Part shown: in pieces, positions 51,390-58,767 of the stretch
How positions within the stretch are numbered: the first letter of the stretch is position 1
How the letters are laid out: the number at the start of each line of letters is the position of its first letter
DNA from: Mucilaginibacter aurantiaciroseus
Lineage (GTDB): Bacteria; Bacteroidota; Bacteroidia; Sphingobacteriales; Sphingobacteriaceae
NCBI RefSeq assembly: GCF_024055595.1
Contig: NZ_JAMXOF010000001.1
Coordinates: forward strand, 682,001-746,000
Direction: 5' to 3'
DNA: 64,000 nucleotides
Translations under genes and position numbers: made by a program
The notes under the pieces: generated by a model
Told to the model about the DNA's origin: nothing
Databases searched by the model: none
What the model saw: the letters and a program-made list of their open reading frames with translations, nothing else

Positions 51390-52797
51390 AGTTTTTACCA
51401 TTACAGAAGGCTTAGAGAACCTTGGTGCGCTGCGTACCGGCGGGCAGGGCTCAGTATATAAAGGCCGCCGAATGGGGCCTGTGCTAACGGCTGTAAAACT
51501 GTTGCCAACGCCTATCCACTCTGAAAGTGAAGATGATAAAAATTACCGCAACTTTAGTAACGAAGTTGCCAAGCTGAAAAAGGTAAACGAAGAACCAAAC
51601 CCCAACGTTGTAAAAATCTTAAGCTCGGGCATAACCGAAAGCGGCTCGCTGCCATATATCGAGATGGAGTACATTGAGGGGCCGGACCTTTGCGAGTTAT
51701 TGCAGCCACCGAACGAAAAGATATTTATGCTGAAAGAAGCTATCCGCGTTGCCGACCAGCTTGCGGGTGCTTTGGCGCATTGCCATAAGGTTGGTGTAAA
51801 GCATGGCGATGTTAAAAGCAATAATGTAAAATACAATATCCACACAGGTAATTATGTACTGCTGGATTTTGGCCTGGCAATCATGAGCGAGGAGGAACGC
51901 CGCAGCAGCATCCGCCATGCGGGAGCAATAGAATTTATGGCGCCCGAGCAGCATGACGGCGCGATGCTATTGCAGACGGATATTTACAGCTACGGCATTA
52001 TCCTGTACGAATTACTTACTGGTCAAGTTCCGTTCCCCCTTACGGGCAATGGAGAAACAGGCCGCAACGCTATTATGCTTGCCCATATGGAAGCCCCGGT
52101 GCCCAACCTGCGCGAGGCCCGTAAAAAGAGCATAACCGATGCCTGGACAACCCTGAAACAAACCCAGGAACTGCAAGTGCCCCAATGGCTGCTGGATGTG
52201 ATTGATAAATGCCTGCAAAAATTGCCCGATGCCCGTTTTAAAAACGGGATGGAACTGCATGACGCAATCGTTAACGGAAGCCTATCTGCAGATGGTAAAG
52301 TAAGTACCGCGGCTATACAGGTGGAGAATGAGCGACTTGAAATGAGAGTAGCCCAGTATCAGCAAGATGAGGTAAAAAAGGAAGAGCAACTACTCTCCCT
52401 TAAACATTATGCCAACGAAACCGGTGCACGTTTCAACGAATCTAAAGGTGTGTACGAACGGAACAATGCACTGATATTTCTGCCTAAGAAAGCACTTGCG
52501 GGTATTGTAACAGTGGCGCTGGTGTTTGTCGCATTGTTTGTGTATTCTTATTTTAATATGCCCGCGTCTGATAATGTTAAAACGGTTTACATAAGCCCTA
52601 CAAATTATTTGAAACCGCCTATGATATTAAGGCCCTATGCGCATGATAGTATTATGAGGGCGTATAACCGCAAGTTAAACGCCGCGAAAAGAGCTGCCGC
52701 AACCAGGGCGATACTTGCGGCCGGTACAGATTCTTCCATTATAAAACCTGTTGTTCCAATAAAGAAAAAGCGCAAGAAGTTCCTCGGAATATTCTAA
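51382..52797 (+). CDS. Membrane Ser/Thr protein kinase (second paralogue)
   Basis: A 471-residue Hanks-type kinase, nearly the same as the one at 42559 in the first ~215 residues: Lys39, Glu61, HGD 141-143, DFG 162-164, APE 187-189. Differences start after the catalytic domain: a coiled-coil-like stretch (VENERLEMRVAQYQQDEV, near 314), one membrane helix (about 372-392) and a short, very basic C-terminus (KKKRKKF). No PASTA repeats. Translationally coupled to the FHA gene by overlap. Duplicate catalytic domains with different tails suggest one signal output with two inputs or locations. Confidence 0.93.
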   Translation: MSKVFTITEGLENLGALRTGGQGSVYKGRRMGPVLTAVKLLPTPIHSESEDDKNYRNFSNEVAKLKKVNEEPNPNVVKILSSGITESGSLPYIEMEYIEGPDLCELLQPPNEKIFMLKEAIRVADQLAGALAHCHKVGVKHGDVKSNNVKYNIHTGNYVLLDFGLAIMSEEERRSSIRHAGAIEFMAPEQHDGAMLLQTDIYSYGIILYELLTGQVPFPLTGNGETGRNAIMLAHMEAPVPNLREARKKSITDAWTTLKQTQELQVPQWLLDVIDKCLQKLPDARFKNGMELHDAIVNGSLSADGKVSTAAIQVENERLEMRVAQYQQDEVKKEEQLLSLKHYANETGARFNESKGVYERNNALIFLPKKALAGIVTVALVFVALFVYSYFNMPASDNVKTVYISPTNYLKPPMILRPYAHDSIMRAYNRKLNAAKRAAATRAILAAGTDSSIIKPVVPIKKKRKKFLGIF

Positions 52798-52807
52798 ATT
52801 TCGTGGA

Positions 52808-53566
52808 ATGAAAAAGATAGTCCTGCTTTTGTGTGTCGCTTGTATTGGCCTTGTTGCCTGGGCGCAAAAAATTAAACCGTTTAAAGTGCTTGCATTGTAC
52901 GAAAACGGCGGCCACCACGTGGAATACTCTAAACACGCGAAGGTGTGGCTAAATCAACTCGCAGCCAAAAAGAGATTTGCTATCAATTATATTCAGAATA
53001 CTGACAAGATCGACAGCGCTTTCTTAGCCAATTACCAACTCTTCATTCAACTGGATTATGCTCCTTATGCCTGGAAGCCAAAAGCAGCCGCCGCGTTTGA
53101 GCAATACATTAACGAAGGCAGGGGGGGATGGATAGGCTTTCATCATGCTACATTACTGGGCGAGTTTGATGGCTACCCCATGTGGAATTGGTTCTCGCAA
53201 TTTATGGGTGGCATCAGGTGGAAGGATTATATCGAAACTTTTGCGAAAGGAACTGTGAATGTAGAAGACAAGCAACACCCCGTGATGAAAGGCGTACCCC
53301 AATCGTTTATTATCCAGCAGGAGGAGTGGTACACTTATGATAAAAGCCCAGGGCCAAACGTACATGTGCTGGCCAGTGTGGATGAAGCAACCTATCAGCC
53401 CAAACAAACCAAAGTTACCATGGGCGACCATCCCATAGTGTGGACGAATGAGCATTACAAAGCACGAAACGTTTATATTTTTATGGGGCACTCGCCAAAC
53501 CTGTTTAATAACCCGGCTTACACCAGGCTGTTCAGCAACGCTATTTTTTGGGCGGCGGAGAGATAA
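52808..53566 (+). CDS. ThuA-like domain secreted protein
   Basis: A 252-residue protein with a signal peptide (1-19, ending AWAQ) and a ThuA (trehalose utilisation) glutamine-amidotransferase-like fold. Landmarks: VLALYENGGHHVEYS near 27, GGWIGFHHATLLGEF near 105, and VYIFMGHSPNLFNNP near 225. ThuA proteins are linked to keto-disaccharide metabolism. It starts 10 bases after the second kinase gene, so it may be read through from the kinase operon, although functionally it fits the sugar-oxidation island better. Confidence 0.85.
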   Translation: MKKIVLLLCVACIGLVAWAQKIKPFKVLALYENGGHHVEYSKHAKVWLNQLAAKKRFAINYIQNTDKIDSAFLANYQLFIQLDYAPYAWKPKAAAAFEQYINEGRGGWIGFHHATLLGEFDGYPMWNWFSQFMGGIRWKDYIETFAKGTVNVEDKQHPVMKGVPQSFIIQQEEWYTYDKSPGPNVHVLASVDEATYQPKQTKVTMGDHPIVWTNEHYKARNVYIFMGHSPNLFNNPAYTRLFSNAIFWAAER

Positions 53567-54712
53567 TTATTTTACCAAAGCTTCAATATTCAGGCTTTTG
53601 AATATATTGGTGCTGGGCTGCTTATCGGTATTTTTATAGCCGCCATTAATAATGCTTTGGCCCGTTGTACCCGGGTTGGCACCATAACCTAAAGGCCATT
53701 TATCTTTGGTTTTGGTGATATTTAAACCGGCCATAGAGGCGGCCTGCAGGCAAAAATCTGTACAGTTGTTATTACTCAGGTGATAATCTAAGTCGCTGTA
53801 TTTTTTGGTGAGGTTCAAAATTCGTTCAAAACTCTTTTTAGAAATAAATTTCCCAACCACTTCATCCCATTGGTGGCTGGCATCATCCTTCAGTTGCCCT
53901 TCGGCAGATGGGTCCCACGGAGTGGCAAACATTATTTTTTCTTTTTTTGGATAGAAACCGAAAGAGCATGTTACATAGGTAGAATCGGCATTATATTTTA
54001 TCAGCGTAATAAAAGTATGCCCTGTATTGCTGAATTTAAACACTTGTGGTTTACCCGATACTGGCTGCTTTACGTGGAAAAGTAAGGCGTAAGCCACAGT
54101 TGGCTTACCATCGTTAAAGGTGCCTGCAATACGTTTATAGTTTGTGTATTTGCTTTTCGATCTTTTTAAAACTTCGTTTTGCGCATTAAGCAGCGAATCA
54201 TCTTTGGCGTTAATAGGCAATTTGTTAATATTAACAACATCATCGTCATCAGCTAAATTGATCTCGGTTTTTCTTGCTTTTTTATTTGCCTTATCAATGG
54301 TTTTAAAAAAGCATTTCATAGCCAGTGGGTACAGCTTTAACCTTGCAAAAAGGTTGGCGAAGCGGTATAGTGCTTTATTATTTTTTTTGTTCTCGGCTAC
54401 GGTGTTGCCTAATTCAAGCTGTTTTAGGTAACCCATTAGCTGCTTGCGTTCCTGGGTTTTGTTCAGGTTTAGCGAGATGGTTTTTTGTAGTTTGTTATCA
54501 TCATCGTCATCAAAAATATTGGTGGCGGTAGTGGCGGCGTAGGCAGTTTCTTTAGCTTCGGTAAATGGCAGGGGCTGGTTGGTGGTATCTGGCCTTGGCG
54601 AACGATATGGCATTGATGCCGATAATTGGGCACGGGCTGTTGTAAAGCTGCTGATGATAAACAGTACTAAAAGTATCGGCTTAAATAAAATAGATTGTGT
54701 TGTGCTTTTCAT
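53567..54712 (-). CDS. Putative secreted cysteine hydrolase (papain-like/permuted fold)
   Basis: A 381-residue protein with a signal peptide (start MKSTTQSILF at 54712; an upstream in-frame ATG would add a non-signal leader). The C-terminal half has SNTGHTFITLIKYN and LSNNNCTDFCLQAA, a His...Cys arrangement like permuted NlpC/P60-type or DUF4105-like hydrolases; the NNC Cys is the likely nucleophile. The N-terminal half is charged and helical (about 60-150). The substrate is unknown; a wall or peptide substrate is plausible. It is convergent with the ThuA gene, with no gap. Confidence 0.65.
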   Translation of the reverse strand: MKSTTQSILFKPILLVLFIISSFTTARAQLSASMPYRSPRPDTTNQPLPFTEAKETAYAATTATNIFDDDDDNKLQKTISLNLNKTQERKQLMGYLKQLELGNTVAENKKNNKALYRFANLFARLKLYPLAMKCFFKTIDKANKKARKTEINLADDDDVVNINKLPINAKDDSLLNAQNEVLKRSKSKYTNYKRIAGTFNDGKPTVAYALLFHVKQPVSGKPQVFKFSNTGHTFITLIKYNADSTYVTCSFGFYPKKEKIMFATPWDPSAEGQLKDDASHQWDEVVGKFISKKSFERILNLTKKYSDLDYHLSNNNCTDFCLQAASMAGLNITKTKDKWPLGYGANPGTTGQSIINGGYKNTDKQPSTNIFKSLNIEALVK

Positions 54713-54940
54713 TTTTAATATTGTGAATTGATAAGGTAACGAGTTTAGGCGGCGGTAAATCCTTTCAGCAACAACAATATGGTTCAGTAAACGCTTTGCC
54801 AACTATTGCAAAGCATTATTTGATAAATATACTAACTAATAGATGCGTAACAAAAACGACACACTAATTTTACATTATTTAACATTATAAGCACATATGT
54901 TTATTTTTACGCTAAATTTAGTACCTATTAATTAAATAGA

Positions 54941-55393
54941 ATGAATAACGACCTGCAATGCCCGGTAGACCACGTAAAAGTGAACGAAAATAAAGTTAGA
55001 ATGATTGCCTTGCTGGTATTGGTGCTGGGCTTGTTCTTTTTGTTCACAAGCTATAGTTTGCTCATCATCCTATTGGTGTTCGACTTTTTCACACGAACCT
55101 TTAATAAGCAAAAACACAGCCCGCTGGGCTGGTTAGCCGACAGGCTGGTATTCCGTTTTAAGATTCCCTACAAACCTACCGACCGTGGCCCGAAACGTTT
55201 TGCAGCCGGGATGGGCTTAACGTTTGTATCCATTATCCTGATAGCCACTATTGCAGAGTGGGCGGTATTATTGTTGCCCCTAACTGTGTTGTTATGCATT
55301 TTCGCCTTCCTTGAATCGTTTAGTGGGTTTTGTGTGGGATGCTATGTGTATACAGGTTTGCAATGGGTGATGAGGAAGTTTGGAAGGGGATAG
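54941..55393 (+). CDS. DUF4395 family membrane protein
   Basis: A 150-residue membrane protein. The N-terminus CPVDHVKVNENKVRM is the DUF4395 signature, followed by helices near 20-37, 38-50, 90-106 and 108-126, and FCVGCYVYTGL near 128 with a Cys pair. Function unknown; the conserved cysteines suggest thiol or sulfur chemistry. Monocistronic, with a terminator after it. Confidence 0.85.
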   Translation: MNNDLQCPVDHVKVNENKVRMIALLVLVLGLFFLFTSYSLLIILLVFDFFTRTFNKQKHSPLGWLADRLVFRFKIPYKPTDRGPKRFAAGMGLTFVSIILIATIAEWAVLLLPLTVLLCIFAFLESFSGFCVGCYVYTGLQWVMRKFGRG

Positions 55394-55426
55394 ATTGATC
55401 TTTTTATAAGAAACTATAATAAAGAG

Positions 55427-55448
55427 GCCGCATGATCATGCGGCTTTT
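55427..55448 (+). terminator. Rho-independent terminator
   Basis: GCCGCATGATCATGCGGC is a perfect palindrome followed by TTTT, 34 bases after the DUF4395 stop. Confidence 0.82.
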
Positions 55449-55465
55449 CGTGTTTGATGATATAG

Positions 55466-55720
55466 TTGACCATCAATTTGAACGGCAGGCAGTTTAACCC
55501 CGGCAGCGGTTTTGACCTCACTTTACCAAGTAACGAGAATTTCCTGAACACAAATGCCACCATATTTGATGCAGGTGCAGGGATCTTTGATTACGATGGC
55601 GATCCATTGCGCCGGGCTTTTATGATGATGATGAATAGTTTAAAGGTAATAATTGGTTTAGGTTGCCTTTGGAGTTATTTCCGGACCTTTTTTGCGAACC
55701 GGCACAACTTTTTCGAATAA
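55466..55720 (+). CDS. Uncertain small open frame, possibly a gene remnant
   Basis: An 84-codon frame that can only start at TTG (55466), directly after an in-frame TAG. It lies right behind a terminator and has no visible promoter. The product has FDAGAGIFDYDGDPLRR near residue 35 and a hydrophobic end (LKVIIGLGCLWSYF). I recognise no family. It may be the 3' part of a decayed gene, which fits the neighbouring pseudogene at 56488. Confidence 0.3.
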   Translation: MTINLNGRQFNPGSGFDLTLPSNENFLNTNATIFDAGAGIFDYDGDPLRRAFMMMMNSLKVIIGLGCLWSYFRTFFANRHNFFE

Positions 55721-55770
55721 TTTACTCTTAAAACGGTTAAGAATGAACAAAATACTTATTGCCAAATACT

Positions 55771-55778
55771 TATATTTG
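55771..55778 (+). promoter_or_regulatory. -7 promoter box TATATTTG
   Basis: A TAnnTTTG match 26 bases before the ATG at 55805. No clear -33 element. Confidence 0.5.
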
Positions 55779-55804
55779 TATAACATTGGCATACCTGGTA
55801 ATTA

Positions 55805-56407
55805 ATGGAGATTAAACGATATATAGAAAGTGGCATCCTGGAGGAATATATCCTAGGGTTGCTTAACAGCGAAGATCAGCAAGATGTTGTTCGCCTAAGC
55901 TTGCTACATCCCGAAGTAAAAGCGGAACTAAACGCTATTGAAGTTGCTATCGAAAAATTAGCCGCTTTAACTGCCATCGCTACATCAAATCATTCAAAAA
56001 ACAGGTTGCTTGCTTCCCTTGGTTTTGCTGATGCCTTACCTGCTTTAGATTTGAATAACCTTCCTTTAACCAATGCTGATGCCAACCACCTGCAATGGAT
56101 AGAAGCCTTGAAGCACCTGATCCCGGAAAATCCTGATCAGGATGTTTTTGCCGAGGTTTTAACTAATTCGCCGCTACTATCACAAGTATTGGTAGTAACC
56201 AAATGTGATGTTCCCGAGGAAACCCACGGCGATCTGATCGAAAGTTTCTTCATCCTGAAAGGCGAATGCGTGTGTACTGTTGGTGAGGATACCTTTCACC
56301 TGTATGGCGGCAGCTTTCTGGAAATTCCGCTGAATGTAGAGCATACTATCAAAATTGTATCGCCTTACGTAGTTGGTATTTTGCAGCACCGGATGCTGGA
56401 AATATAA
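55805..56407 (+). CDS. Anti-sigma/ChrR-like cupin protein
   Basis: A 200-residue protein. Residues 1-60 (SGILEEYILGLLNSEDQQDV) look like the N-terminal helix region of anti-sigma factors, but the zinc His-x3-Cys-x2-Cys motif is absent. Residues 120-195 form a cupin barrel (EETHGDLIESFFILKGECVC, then FHLYGGSFLEIPLNVEH) with several metal-type His and Glu. The two-part layout is that of ChrR-like regulators. No sigma factor gene is adjacent. A decayed cupin gene follows. Confidence 0.65.
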   Translation: MEIKRYIESGILEEYILGLLNSEDQQDVVRLSLLHPEVKAELNAIEVAIEKLAALTAIATSNHSKNRLLASLGFADALPALDLNNLPLTNADANHLQWIEALKHLIPENPDQDVFAEVLTNSPLLSQVLVVTKCDVPEETHGDLIESFFILKGECVCTVGEDTFHLYGGSFLEIPLNVEHTIKIVSPYVVGILQHRMLEI

Positions 56408-56487
56408 TCCATAAGCTTAATTATTCTCTCTTACTGCTATATTAATTATCGGTTTTTGTCGACCTTTAGGATTAGATCCCTCAAGCC

Positions 56488-56832
56488 ATGGACGCCCAAA
56501 ACCTTACCGTAATGGATATCGCCCAAAACGCCGCGACAAATGTTTACAAGAATATACCGGTTGCGCTGGTAAACAACCATGTTGTGAGGATGAGTGTGAT
56601 GACAGAGGCCTACTACTGGAATTTCCATCCAAATTAAGATGAGAGCTTCCTGGTGATAGCGGGTTCTACATTCATCGATCTGGAAGATAAAACAATCGAA
56701 TTATTCCAAAATTAGCTTTTTACCATTCCTAAAGATACAATACATCGCACCCGCCCAAACGGGAACAGGTCGGTTAACCTTACTTTCGAAAGCCTCGACC
56801 TGGTTACTGTGCAGGTTGATGGTCCGTATTAA
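56488..56832 (+). pseudogene. Decayed cupin gene with two in-frame stops
   Basis: One continuous frame from ATG 56488 to TAA 56830 encodes a small cupin: MDIAQNAATNVYKNIPVALV, then YYWNFHPN, DESFLVIAGSTFIDLEDK and LFTIPKDTIHRTRPNG with the usual C-terminal cupin histidine. It is interrupted by TAA at 56635 (just before DESFLV) and TAG at 56713 (just before LFTIPK). The frame is otherwise kept, so the decay is recent. Confidence 0.8.
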
Positions 56833-56959
56833 TTCTACCATTAAAAAAGCGGAGATCCCCCCTTTTAATAAGCCCAAACTGGCCTTGGCAGCTTTTGCCT
56901 GTCCACGTACTTTAGTGCTTTTTAAATTATATATTTACTAAACCACAACCCTAACTATC

Positions 56960-57139
56960 ATGAGCATTTTTGACGACATCGGCAAAGCATTCGAAGATCT
57001 TTACCACTATATGGTGGATGGTGCTGAAAATATTTTTAATACCCTAACAGACGTGATCTATAGGGTAACGGATGGACAAAACCCCCAACGGAAACCTAAT
57101 TTATCAATAGTATTTATAAAAATAAGCAGAGGAGAGTAA
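56960..57139 (+). CDS. Small protein of unknown function (59 residues)
   Basis: ATG at 56960, TAA at 57137. The product starts MSIFDDIGKAFEDLYHYMVD and its first 38 residues are acidic and amphipathic with repeated aromatic and Ile/Leu positions; the end is basic (QRKPN, KISRGE). There is no signal peptide or membrane segment. It lies 89 bases before the amino-acid-oxidase gene. I do not recognise a family. Together with the cupin remnant it accounts for most of 56408-57228. Confidence 0.45.
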   Translation: MSIFDDIGKAFEDLYHYMVDGAENIFNTLTDVIYRVTDGQNPQRKPNLSIVFIKISRGE

Positions 57140-57228
57140 ATACTCTTTTTCTTTTTATTGCTTTTTGTGCTAAATTGCTGTGCATTAGTTATTAATGCGA
57201 ATACAACAACCTAATCCAAACCCACACC

Positions 57229-58755
57229 ATGAGATTTTATCGTTTTAAACCGGCCCCGCTATTATTCAAATCATCCGTTGAAGACCCCGCGAAATTCAGG
57301 GGGGATGAGTATATCGAAAAACTTAAAGAACTGCGTAAATCAAAAGTTGATGTAGGCAAAAAAGTGATTATCATAGGGGCGGGTATTGCCGGCCTTAGCG
57401 CAGGGCACGAACTGAAAAAACTTGGCTACAATGTAACCCTGTTGGAAGCACAGGACGACCATATTGGTGGACGCTTACGCACCTGGCGCGAAGGCGACCT
57501 GCATGCCGAATTGGGCGCCATGCGCATCCCTAAAAGCCATACGCTTACCCGGCTTTACATTAGCGAGCAAGGGTTAAAACTGCGCCCTTTTGTGCAGGAT
57601 AGTAAAAAAACGTTTTCTTATATCCGCGGCCATCGTTTCCAGCGTACCGATGAAGGTATCCAGGCATCAAAGCTGTTGTTTAACCTGTCGGATGTTGAAA
57701 AGGGTAAGAATTTATCGGAACTGTGGACGGAGGCCGTGTTAGGTATCATCAGCAACTTTACCGAGGAAGAACGCGAGGATATTTTCAGCGTAACACCTAC
57801 TACTGATAAGATCAAACAGCTCGACCGCAGCAGCCTGAACGATGCCTTTAAAAAAGCTGGTTTGAGCGAAGAGGCGTCTGAATATGTGCTAACGCATTTT
57901 GGGCTGGAAACTTACCTGCAAACCTCACTGGCCGAGCACATCCGCGAGGAGATGGATGCCACCTGGGACCCCACAGATTTTGCCGAACTGGAGAACGGTA
58001 CCGATAGCCTCGCTACCGCAGTTTACGAGCACTTGAAAAAGGAGACCATCATATCGGCCAAAGTATTTAAGATCCATCAGAATGAAAATACTACCGATGT
58101 ATATTATAAAGATGCAGCGGACAAGGAGGTTAAAGTTACGGGCCACTGGGTGATTTGTACCGCGCCACTTGGCCTGGTATCAAAAATGGATGTGGGCGGC
58201 GCATTATCCCCACAAAAGATCCGGGCCATCCGCAGGGTGAATTACGATTCATCAACCAAAATTGTAGTAAAAACCCGTAACCGCTTTTGGGAACTAAAGG
58301 ATGGTATTTTTGGCGGCGGTACCATTTACGACGGCCCAGCCGGGCATACCTGGTACCCATCAGATAACAGCGTAGCCCGCGACCCTAAAGTCTCTAATTC
58401 GCCATCTTTCCTGCTGGCATCATACACCTGGGGGCAGCAGGCAAGGCGTGTGGATGCCCTGCCGGAAGAAGCTTTGAAAGCCTTTGTGCTAAAAGAATTA
58501 AGGAAAGTGCATCCTTACGTATTAGATGAAGATATTATAGGCCTTAGGCGCTGGAGCTGGACAACCCACCCTTGGAGTTCGGGCGCGTTCGCGTTCTTTA
58601 ACCCGGGCGAGCACCAGTTTTTATATAAGGAACTGAAAACACCCGATGGCAAGGTGCTGCTCGCGGGCGAGCATTGTTCCCTTACCCATTCTTGGATCCA
58701 GGGCTCGCTGGAATCTACCATTGATGCCTGTACCTATATTGTTAACAATTCTTAA
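57229..58755 (+). CDS. Flavin amine oxidase, L-amino-acid-oxidase-like
   Basis: A 508-residue flavoprotein. The FAD motif VIIIGAGIAGLSAGHEL (46-62) follows a 45-residue N-terminal extension. LGAMRIPKSH (95-104) contains Arg99, which matches the substrate-carboxylate Arg of L-amino acid oxidases. The C-terminal SWIQGSLEST is the flavin-covering motif. There is no signal peptide. It would convert an L-amino acid to a 2-oxo acid with H2O2 and ammonia. The ThDP decarboxylase-like gene starts 12 bases later, so the pair may run amino acid to 2-oxo acid to aldehyde. Confidence 0.86.
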   Translation: MRFYRFKPAPLLFKSSVEDPAKFRGDEYIEKLKELRKSKVDVGKKVIIIGAGIAGLSAGHELKKLGYNVTLLEAQDDHIGGRLRTWREGDLHAELGAMRIPKSHTLTRLYISEQGLKLRPFVQDSKKTFSYIRGHRFQRTDEGIQASKLLFNLSDVEKGKNLSELWTEAVLGIISNFTEEEREDIFSVTPTTDKIKQLDRSSLNDAFKKAGLSEEASEYVLTHFGLETYLQTSLAEHIREEMDATWDPTDFAELENGTDSLATAVYEHLKKETIISAKVFKIHQNENTTDVYYKDAADKEVKVTGHWVICTAPLGLVSKMDVGGALSPQKIRAIRRVNYDSSTKIVVKTRNRFWELKDGIFGGGTIYDGPAGHTWYPSDNSVARDPKVSNSPSFLLASYTWGQQARRVDALPEEALKAFVLKELRKVHPYVLDEDIIGLRRWSWTTHPWSSGAFAFFNPGEHQFLYKELKTPDGKVLLAGEHCSLTHSWIQGSLESTIDACTYIVNNS

Positions 58756-58767
58756 GCCTTACCCATC

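Noticed and set aside
57229..58755. Protoporphyrinogen oxidase or phytoene desaturase
   Set aside because: The GAMRIP motif with the N-terminal extension and the C-terminal WIQGS motif fit L-amino-acid-oxidase-like enzymes better.
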